The notes beneath the pieces are model-generated. The model did not search any database. It worked only from the letters and a program-made list of their open reading frames with translations, and had not been told where the DNA came from. Made by a program: the position numbers and the translations under genes. A stretch of DNA of 7,314 nucleotides from Porticoccus sp. (lineage in GTDB: Bacteria > Pseudomonadota > Gammaproteobacteria > Pseudomonadales > Porticoccaceae). Numbering within the stretch: position 1 is the stretch's first letter; every line of letters starts with the position of its first letter. Where the stretch lies: assembly GCA_011049795.1 (NCBI GenBank), contig DRHD01000191.1, forward strand, positions 1-7,314, written 5' to 3'. Shown piece after piece: positions 1-4,538 of this stretch.

Positions 1-104
1 CTGTATTAGGTATTGTGGCTGAGACAGAGAGTATCTTTGAAGTGACGATTCTTCCTGACGATATGGAGGAAATACTTAGGTACGTGTCAGATGAAAACAG
101 TTAA
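1..104 (+). CDS. C-terminal end of an unidentified protein (partial)
   Basis: An open frame enters from the left edge (first whole codon at 3) and ends at TAA 102-104. It gives 33 residues, VLGIVAETESIFEVTILP followed by DDMEEILRYVSDENS. The composition (alternating hydrophobics, then an acidic amphipathic helix) is protein-like, and the stop lies only 3 bp from the stop of the convergent PepSY gene, which fits tightly packed real genes. No family motif is recognisable in such a short tail, so no function is assigned. No terminator hairpin is seen between the two convergent stops, so the 3' ends of the two transcripts probably overlap. Confidence 0.6.
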   Translation, partial: VLGIVAETESIFEVTILPDDMEEILRYVSDENS

Positions 105-107
105 CTT

Positions 108-881
108 TTAACCGCCGCTTTTACGGAGTTTATTGTGGCTGTACCATGCCCAAAGTCCGGTCAAGGCGAGTAGACACACTAATAATCCGATCAAATCCAC
201 AAATAGTACGCCAGCGTTGCCAAAGAAGCGGCCGCTGTGTAGATCGAGTATGAGTGTTTCCAGTGATATTCCTGGGCGCTCGGCTCTCGTGTCTAATTGT
301 GCCACGAGCTGTGCCGGCAGAGGGGAGGGCATACTCCAGCCCTTCTGATGGTGATCGACGGGTAAGAGCTCCAGAGTGTCGATATTGAGTGATACGGTTT
401 GGTTGCCGGTATTGATCAAAACTTTCTGGTCAGTGACCTGAAGTGCCGTAGCCCCTGCTGGTAGGCCACTGAGTTGATCCAGTTTTTCAACCAGCTCTCC
501 TTCGGGTGTGAGAATAACCAGTGCATCCTGGCACAGAGCGAGAAGTAGCGATTGAAAATGGGCTGCTCCTAAGAGCGGTGGTTGGCAATTGGCCACTGGT
601 TCACTGTTAAGAAATAACTCGGTGTGCCCAGAATGGCTCAGCCATTTTTCATTAATATTAAATCCATGGCGCTCAACGGGTTTCATGTTGTCGCTCTCAA
701 AGCCATACCAGTCCGTCAGCCATTGGTACTGAAGGGTTTGTTTGCTGAGGCCGAGAGAAGGGGAGTGGTTTAACAAAAGGCCGGTGATGGCAAGAAAAAC
801 CACCATAACGGCGACGGATAACCCAATGCGCCGATGCCAGCGAAGATTAAGAATAATAGTTTTACGGAGTTTCTGTGACAA
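108..881 (-). CDS. PepSY-type inner-membrane protein with two transmembrane segments
   Basis: The product is 257 aa from the chosen start. A short basic N-terminus (SQKLRK) leads into the PepSY-family opening W-H-R-R-I-G, then a first membrane segment (about residues 18-38, ending A-I-T-G-L-L-L-N-H). A periplasmic region of roughly 180 residues follows. Near the C-terminus, DLHSGRFFG runs into a second membrane segment (about 223-248, L-A-L-T-G-L-W-A-W) and a basic cytoplasmic tail. The HR..G, LHSGRFFG and LTGLWAW signatures are typical of PepSY-associated membrane proteins, several of which act as membrane reductases with flavin- or heme-dependent partners. Start choice: the frame is open up to a TTG at 977, but that would overlap the conserved end of the FMN gene by 116 bp. 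The TTG at 879-881 has an AAAGAGA ribosome site 9 nt upstream, overlaps the FMN stop by 20 bp and leaves the usual family N-terminus. Third gene of the operon. Inferred role: carry electrons across the inner membrane to the flavinylated partner. The family call is firmer than the substrate or start. Confidence 0.85.
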   Translation of the reverse strand: MSQKLRKTIILNLRWHRRIGLSVAVMVVFLAITGLLLNHSPSLGLSKQTLQYQWLTDWYGFESDNMKPVERHGFNINEKWLSHSGHTELFLNSEPVANCQPPLLGAAHFQSLLLALCQDALVILTPEGELVEKLDQLSGLPAGATALQVTDQKVLINTGNQTVSLNIDTLELLPVDHHQKGWSMPSPLPAQLVAQLDTRAERPGISLETLILDLHSGRFFGNAGVLFVDLIGLLVCLLALTGLWAWYSHNKLRKSGG

Positions 882-1533
882 GAGGGCTGGTCTCTTTGTT
901 TTTCGGTAGTTTACTTTGTAATAGCTTGTCTTGTGCTGACATAACTTGTTGGTGATAGAAAAGCGCCAGAGTGGCAACCTTTGTTACCGCTCGAACAGAC
1001 AGCGTGGCACCAGTTATACCATCAATATGTGTATCCAGTTTTTTTTCAGACGTCATCTTGGCATCCAGATACTGGGCCGTAAACGCTGAGTAGCGCACTT
1101 CCCATCCGCGGCTTTCCCGGAAAGCGAGTATCTTAACCTGTTCGACATGGCCCTGGCTGGCACTGTTTTGAGTGATACTGTCTTGATTGACAACGACACC
1201 AATGGTGATAGGTAACTCCTTACCAATTTCTTCCATAACCCAGGCAGTTTTTACACCTAACCGCCAGTACCTCACTCTCAAACCGCGTACGCGATGTTTC
1301 ATGATGCCACCAGCACTGGTTTTCAGTTCTGGTGTTAACCATAGGTATTCCTGTTGGGGTTCCTCGGGGGCGAAAACCTCAGTAAGAAATTCAGGCACTG
1401 TTTGGTAAACACCTTTACCTAATGCTGCACTAGAAAATATTGTACTAGAAAAGAATAGGGCAATCGCCAAAAGGAGAGTCACTGAAGTGACTCTCCTAAC
1501 GGATTGACAATGATGGCTGATTAGAAGCTCCAA
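862..1533 (-). CDS. Exported FMN-binding protein with ApbE flavinylation motif
   Basis: The product is 223 aa from a TTG start. A basic stretch (VRR, 12-14) precedes a hydrophobic segment (about 17-38), which is a signal peptide or membrane anchor. The rest matches the FMN-binding domain of NqrC/RnfG type: AWVMEEIGKELPITIGVVV (97-115), a FRESRGWEVRY block (138-148), and the motif D-G-I-T-G-A-T-L-S at 171-179. In this family ApbE links FMN covalently through a phosphoester to the Thr of the GAT triad, here T177. The protein should act in the periplasm as a one-protein electron relay. It lies between a porin and a PepSY membrane protein, overlapping the first by 13 bp and the second by 20 bp. 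The start is uncertain: TTG 1533 keeps the basic n-region, while a GTG at 1480-1482 has a better ribosome site (AGGAG) but would give a signal without positive charges. No apbE lies in the window. Confidence 0.88.
   Translation of the reverse strand: MELLISHHCQSVRRVTSVTLLLAIALFFSSTIFSSAALGKGVYQTVPEFLTEVFAPEEPQQEYLWLTPELKTSAGGIMKHRVRGLRVRYWRLGVKTAWVMEEIGKELPITIGVVVNQDSITQNSASQGHVEQVKILAFRESRGWEVRYSAFTAQYLDAKMTSEKKLDTHIDGITGATLSVRAVTKVATLALFYHQQVMSAQDKLLQSKLPKNKETSPLVTETP
1472..1497 (-). promoter_or_regulatory. Perfect hairpin just inside the FMN gene (attenuator or translation control)
   Basis: The arms AGGAGAGTCACT and AGTGACTCTCCT are exact 12-bp complements around a 2-nt centre. In the minus-strand transcript the hairpin begins 24 nt after the porin stop and is followed by UUUU, which resembles a weak intrinsic terminator. 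The 5' arm contains AGGAG and the 3' arm contains a possible GUG start codon, so it could also gate translation. Either role would lower expression of the FMN and PepSY genes relative to the porin. The structure is seen directly; the function is inferred. Confidence 0.55.
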
Positions 1534-2759
1534 CCTAGCCCCAAGTTAAAGCCATGTAGTTCAGGTTTGCCACCCTCAAAATCTTCATGCATGTAATCTG
1601 CTTTCAAAACTACGCGTTCATTCAGCCAGTAGTTTAAACCAATATCATATTGTTGTTTTTCAGTATCACTGCTGTCTCCGGCCTGATTATCCCATTCGCT
1701 GTAGCGGGCAAAGAAACCTAGCTTTTCAGTGAGCCGGTAGGAGGGTTCAATGAAGAAGCCTTCCTGTTCATCGGCACCGGCTTTAACAGATTCAATGACG
1801 TCATCGATATCCCAATGGGCATAGAGTGCGCGTAGGCCAAAGGGACCGTGGTTGTATACGCCATGTAGTTCCCAGAGGGTTGCATCAGCCTCTTCCTCTC
1901 CCGCAAATGTTTCACCTTGCCAGACGTCAGACTGGTACTGGACTGTTACTGCCAATTCCAAGCCAGGCATGCCTGTGTACTTGAGTCGGCCAGTGTAGGC
2001 CAGATCATCAGCCTTTGCTTTACTGACCTTCTGGCGACCATCACGAATTTTTGATTTTCCTTCATTGGGGTCAATGAATAGTCCAGAGTGAACACCGGCG
2101 TCATAGCTGAAGCCTTCAGCAATTTCACCACTGAACATCATGCCACCTTCCCACCAGGTGGCAGGAATAATGTTTTTCTCAACAGGGTTTCGTTCTACCC
2201 CGTAAAAAGTCTCGGGTTCATGGGTTTCATTAATAATGCCCGTGGGTATGAGGAATACACCGGCTTTAGCTCGGTGGTTTTGAGTGTAATCCCATTCAAT
2301 AAAGGCTTGCTCAATTTCTACTTCACCATCTTTATCCTCTCCAGCAATACTGTGTTCCACTTCGAGTTCGGAGAAGAACCTCAGATCATCACTGTACTGG
2401 TGACCAAAAAAGACAACAAAACGGTGAAGATCCATTTCGTCTTTTGACGCATCAGAGTTGTCAGATGACAGATTGTTGTAATGCAACTCTCCGTAGCCTC
2501 CGATACTGGTTTTATCCGCCCATTCAGCAAGATTGGCCATAGGGCCAGCGGTGACTTCCTCCACGGCGGCAAACGTGGCTTCAGCTTTAACTTCTGTTTG
2601 AGTGATTCGTTCTTCAGTGGAGCTTAGCTCAGTTTTCAGCTGGGTTATCTCTGCTTGTTGTTGCTGAATCAACGTCCACATTTCCTCCAAACTTGGTGTT
2701 GCTTGTGCCGCAACAGCAATGTTGAGGCCAATGATGGTGGCTAAAAGCTTCTTGTACAT
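1521..2759 (-). CDS. Outer-membrane porin, phosphate-selective porin O/P-like
   Basis: The product is 412 aa. Residues 1-20 form a Sec signal peptide (MYKK, hydrophobic core, cleavage after AQA). Residues about 24-68 are a Gln/Glu-rich coiled-coil-like stretch, which in OprP/OprO-like porins can support trimer assembly or peptidoglycan contact. The remainder is a beta-barrel: SIGGYGELHYNN (85-96), DLHRFVVFFGHQYSDDLRFFSELEVEH (110-136), then alternating aromatic strands to the C-terminal GLGWSF, with the terminal Phe recognised by the BAM complex. The ATG at 2757-2759 has GGAG 11 nt upstream. The protein is rich in Asp and Glu and lacks obvious basic clusters, so phosphate selectivity is not implied by the family name; a cation-permissive pore is possible. 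It is the first gene of an operon with a Fur-type operator, which suggests a role under iron limitation. The barrel call is strong, the substrate unknown. Confidence 0.88.
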   Translation of the reverse strand: MYKKLLATIIGLNIAVAAQATPSLEEMWTLIQQQQAEITQLKTELSSTEERITQTEVKAEATFAAVEEVTAGPMANLAEWADKTSIGGYGELHYNNLSSDNSDASKDEMDLHRFVVFFGHQYSDDLRFFSELEVEHSIAGEDKDGEVEIEQAFIEWDYTQNHRAKAGVFLIPTGIINETHEPETFYGVERNPVEKNIIPATWWEGGMMFSGEIAEGFSYDAGVHSGLFIDPNEGKSKIRDGRQKVSKAKADDLAYTGRLKYTGMPGLELAVTVQYQSDVWQGETFAGEEEADATLWELHGVYNHGPFGLRALYAHWDIDDVIESVKAGADEQEGFFIEPSYRLTEKLGFFARYSEWDNQAGDSSDTEKQQYDIGLNYWLNERVVLKADYMHEDFEGGKPELHGFNLGLGWSF

Positions 2760-2805
2760 GTTGGTCTAATCTCCATAAGGTCTGTATGGGTAATGGTGAG
2801 GCGCT

Positions 2806-2834
2806 ACTATAGTGATCCTTAAATGCAAATGCAA
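2806..2834 (-). promoter_or_regulatory. Sigma70-type promoter of the porin operon
   Basis: Read on the minus strand, a -35 box TTGCAT (2829-2834) is separated by exactly 17 bp from a -10 box TATAGT (2806-2811). Transcription would start near 2799, leaving a leader of about 40 nt before the porin ATG at 2759. The -35 box lies inside the Fur-type palindrome, so a bound repressor would block RNA polymerase. Confidence 0.7.
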
Positions 2835-2853
2835 ACCATTCTCATTTGCATTT
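2821..2853 (-). promoter_or_regulatory. Fur-type operator overlapping the porin promoter
   Basis: A 33-bp interrupted palindrome has arms AAATGCAAATGCAAAC and ATTCTCATTTGCATTT around one central C, matching at 13 of 16 positions. Its ATTCTCATTTGC half is the classical gammaproteobacterial Fur half-site with flanks. The length fits more than one overlapping Fur dimer. It covers the -35 element, so the expected mode is repression when Fe2+ is plentiful. A Zur site was considered, but the TGTTATA core of Zur boxes is absent. Confidence 0.78.
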
Positions 2854-2942
2854 GACTTAGATCATAGTCAGAGCATGATATTTGTAAATTGATGGTAGAT
2901 TTTTCAGTGAAATGGTTTTAGCTGGACGGGTATAGGAGTAAA

Positions 2943-2967
2943 ATAGTTGACCTTTATAGTCGACTAT
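2943..2967 (+). promoter_or_regulatory. Type-1 IscR operator upstream of the glutaredoxin gene
   Basis: The half-sites ATAGTTGACC (2943-2952) and AGTCGACTAT (2958-2967) are separated by 5 bp. The established type-1 IscR pattern is ATASYYGACT, five weakly specified bases, then AGTCRRSTAT. Every half-site base fits except the final C of the left half. The site ends 23 bp before the ATG and carries both TTGACC and an overlapping TATTAT (2965-2970), so the holo [2Fe-2S] IscR should repress transcription and release it when clusters are scarce. The exact -10/-35 pair is unclear: TTGACC and TATTAT are only 12 bp apart. Confidence 0.75.
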
Positions 2968-2976
2968 TATTACTAC

Positions 2977-2981
2977 AGAGG
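2977..2981 (+). promoter_or_regulatory. Ribosome binding site of the glutaredoxin gene
   Basis: AGAGG lies 9 nt before the ATG at 2991. A TTG at 2988-2990 directly precedes that ATG in frame, but the ATG is preferred as the stronger codon and gives the normal short N-terminus for the family. Confidence 0.6.
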
Positions 2982-2990
2982 TACGAATTG

Positions 2991-3317
2991 ATGGATATTA
3001 TGGAAACCATTCGAGAGCAGGTAGAAGGCAATCCGGTTATTCTGTACATGAAAGGCTCTCCGGATCAGCCCCAGTGCGGTTTTTCTGCTCGGACTATCGA
3101 GGCGCTGACGTCCTGCGGCGAACGCTTTGCTTATGTGGATATACTTTCCAATCCAGAGATTCGCGCGAATCTGCCAAAATTTGCAAACTGGCCGACATTT
3201 CCCCAGTTGTGGATCAATGGTGAGTTAATAGGCGGTTGTGACATCGTGACTGAAATGCATGCCAAGGGTGAGTTGATAGAGCTGGTCAAAGAAGCAACCC
3301 AAGGTACCGCGGAATAG
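2991..3317 (+). CDS. grxD: Monothiol CGFS glutaredoxin (Grx4 type)
   Basis: The product is 108 aa, close to the roughly 115 aa of E. coli Grx4. It has all the hallmarks of the class: YMKGSPDQPQCGFS at 19-32 with the lone active Cys C29, the glutathione-binding WPTFPQLW at 67-74, and GGCDI at 81-85. Such proteins are poor disulfide reductases. As homodimers, or as heterodimers with BolA proteins, they hold a glutathione-ligated [2Fe-2S] cluster and act in cytosolic Fe-S trafficking and iron sensing. K21 and the TFP loop are the expected glutathione contacts. The gene sits behind a type-1 IscR operator, consistent with induction when Fe-S clusters are scarce, and is divergent from a Fur-boxed operon. 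No bolA is in the window. The family call is secure. Confidence 0.96.
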   Translation: MDIMETIREQVEGNPVILYMKGSPDQPQCGFSARTIEALTSCGERFAYVDILSNPEIRANLPKFANWPTFPQLWINGELIGGCDIVTEMHAKGELIELVKEATQGTAE

Positions 3318-3384
3318 TCTATTGTATCTACTAGGCATTAGATGCCATTTACTTTTACGTAACTAATTACTGCTATAGCTAATT

Positions 3385-3410
3385 ACAATGGGACAGCTTG
3401 AGTCCATTGT
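3385..3410 (+). promoter_or_regulatory. Imperfect hairpin between grxD and the peroxiredoxin gene
   Basis: ACAATGG (3385-3391) pairs with CCATTGT (3404-3410). Two more pairs form inside after a bulged G, leaving a 7-nt loop. No U-run follows, so it is not a normal intrinsic terminator. Just upstream, CTAATTAC occurs twice, at 3363-3370 and 3379-3386, 16 bp apart. It could be an operator, an mRNA-stability hairpin or chance. The 178-bp spacer shows no other strong signal, and no convincing promoter for the peroxiredoxin gene was identified. Confidence 0.3.
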
Positions 3411-3495
3411 GTGACATTGGTTATCCAGAATTTGAAGGTGGGGAGTTTTTTGCCCTGCCCTATTTTGAAAAATTGACTAAATTAAGGAGTTACAC

Positions 3496-4101
3496 ATGGG
3501 AGTATTAGTAGGTAAGCCTGCCCCGGATTTCACCTCTGGTGCCGTGTTGGGTAATGGCGAGATTGTTGATGGGTTTAACTTGTCAGCCACTATCAAGGGA
3601 AAAAAAGCAGTTGTTTTCTTCTACCCCCTGGATTTCACGTTTGTTTGCCCTTCAGAGTTGATTGCATTTGATCATCGTATCGAAGATTTTCAGAAGCGTG
3701 GTGTTGAAGTAATTGGTGTTTCTATTGATTCCGTCTTTACCCACAACGCGTGGCGTAATACAGCCATTAATGATGGCGGTATTGGTCCAGTAAGATATCC
3801 ATTGGTAGCGGATATGAAGCATGAAATTTGTCAGGCTTATGATGTTGAGTTTGATGCGGCAGGCGTAGCCTTCCGTGGTTCGTTCTTGATTGATGAAGAG
3901 GGTATTGTTCGTCACCAAGTGGTTAATGACCTGCCTTTAGGCCGTAATATTGATGAAATGTTGCGCATGATTGATGCATTGAGCTTCCATCAACAGCACG
4001 GTGAAGTGTGCCCTGCTGGTTGGAAAGAAGGCGACAAGGGTATGGACGCATCACCAGAGGGTGTTGCTTCGTACTTGGCAGAAAACGCTGATTCGTTGTA
4101 A
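3496..4101 (+). CDS. Typical 2-Cys peroxiredoxin (AhpC/Prx1 family)
   Basis: The product is 201 aa, normal for the family. It reduces H2O2, organic hydroperoxides and probably peroxynitrite. The active-site loop FYPLDFTFVCPSE (42-54) holds the peroxidatic Cys C51 with P44 and T48, and R127 in FRGSF completes the catalytic set. The resolving Cys is C172 in GEVCPAGW, which marks the typical 2-Cys class working as obligate head-to-tail dimers, usually decamers. The GGIG motif (94-97) of over-oxidation-sensitive enzymes is present, but the C-terminal YF is replaced by YL (193-194). Start ATG 3496 has AAGGAG 6 nt upstream. It lies 178 bp after grxD and ends at a strong terminator. The reductase is not in the window: no ahpF is adjacent, so thioredoxin or another donor is likely. 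Whether it is named ahpC, prxA or tsaA cannot be settled from sequence alone. Confidence 0.95.
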   Translation: MGVLVGKPAPDFTSGAVLGNGEIVDGFNLSATIKGKKAVVFFYPLDFTFVCPSELIAFDHRIEDFQKRGVEVIGVSIDSVFTHNAWRNTAINDGGIGPVRYPLVADMKHEICQAYDVEFDAAGVAFRGSFLIDEEGIVRHQVVNDLPLGRNIDEMLRMIDALSFHQQHGEVCPAGWKEGDKGMDASPEGVASYLAENADSL

Positions 4102-4140
4102 GTATCGAGTCACAGCAAGTAAACAGCTGCCAAATCTAGA

Positions 4141-4173
4141 GCCGCAGGTGAGTGTAGTCTCCTGCGGTTTTTT
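4141..4173 (+). terminator. Intrinsic terminator of the peroxiredoxin gene
   Basis: The stem CCGCAGG (4142-4148) / CCTGCGG (4161-4167) has a 12-nt loop and is followed directly by TTTTTT (4168-4173). It starts about 40 nt after the peroxiredoxin stop and separates that gene from slyX. Confidence 0.9.
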
Positions 4174-4174
4174 A

Positions 4175-4201
4175 TTGGGTGCTAATTTTTAATGCTAAAA
4201 C
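4175..4201 (+). promoter_or_regulatory. Possible slyX promoter
   Basis: TTGGGT (4175-4180) is followed 15 bp later by TAAAAC (4196-4201) with a TG dinucleotide one base upstream (extended -10 style). It lies between the preceding terminator and slyX, where a promoter is needed. Both boxes are weak and the spacing is short. Confidence 0.3.
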
Positions 4202-4235
4202 GTTACCTTCATCTTTTGAAGGGGAAGAGAAACCT

Positions 4236-4442
4236 ATGGATAATGACCGCCTGGTCGAAGTGGAAACCAAATTGGTGTACCAAGAAGATACGATTCAGCA
4301 GTTGAACGATGTGATTTGCAGGCAGCAGAATCAGATTGATGCTCTTCTTCTTAAATATGAGCTATTGGTGACCCGAGTGAAAGAACTGGATAGTGATCTA
4401 CCTGAAGGTGATGGGGTAGATGAGAGGCCTCCGCATTATTGA
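4236..4442 (+). CDS. slyX: SlyX family protein
   Basis: The product is 68 aa, close to the usual 70-75. A continuous coiled coil (about 5-53, E-T-K-L-V-Y-Q-E-D-T-I-Q-Q-L-N and onward) ends in an acidic linker and the family's diagnostic C-terminus R-P-P-H-Y. The cellular function of SlyX is not known. The open frame extends upstream to 4179, but the ATG at 4236 is chosen: GGGGAAGAG lies about 6 nt before it, and the homologous N-terminus (MDNDRLVEVETKL) begins there. CCTTC (4206-4210) can pair with GAAGG (4218-4222) next to this ribosome site. The gene sits alone between two terminators. Confidence 0.93.
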   Translation: MDNDRLVEVETKLVYQEDTIQQLNDVICRQQNQIDALLLKYELLVTRVKELDSDLPEGDGVDERPPHY

Positions 4443-4486
4443 GTGATAGTTTGTAGCAGATGGGTTTTTGTATAGATGCAAATGAC

Positions 4487-4536
4487 CCGGCATTAAAAAA
4501 CGCGGCTAATGCCGCGTTTTTTAATGCCGGTTTTTT
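4487..4536. terminator. Nested bidirectional terminator between slyX and maeB
   Basis: A perfect 20-bp stem (4487-4506 with 4511-4530) closes a TAAT loop. The inner part is CGCGGC/GCCGCG flanked by A6 on the left and T6 on the right, so it works as a hairpin plus U-tract in both directions. The outer part adds CCGGCATT/AATGCCGG and a second T6 (4531-4536) for the + strand. It serves slyX on the + strand and maeB on the minus strand, whose stop is at 4539-4541. Confidence 0.93.
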
Positions 4537-4538
4537 AA

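Noticed and set aside
100..112. GTTAA-CTT-TTAAC inverted repeat holding both convergent stop codons
   Set aside because: Five AT-rich pairs without a GC stem or useful T-tract cannot act as a terminator; the symmetry follows from two facing TAA stops.
2088..2447. + strand 119-aa open frame opposite the porin
   Set aside because: It is antisense to a well-supported porin with a signal peptide and beta strands, and has no support of its own.
2821..2853. Reading the palindrome as a Zur box
   Set aside because: The TGTTATA/TATAACA core of Zur sites is absent, while ATTCTCATTTGC fits Fur.
3334..3346. GGCAT-TAG-ATGCC mini-hairpin after grxD as a terminator
   Set aside because: The stem has only five pairs with a 3-nt loop, and no continuous T-run follows.
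3437..3459. GGTGGGG / CCCTGCC possible stem before the peroxiredoxin gene
   Set aside because: It needs two G-U pairs, has a T-rich loop rather than a U-tail, and is too weak to call.
3473..3484. IscR-like half-site TTGACTAAATT before the peroxiredoxin gene
   Set aside because: The second half (AGTC) is missing, and the site lies almost on the ribosome binding site; a half-site of this kind is expected by chance.
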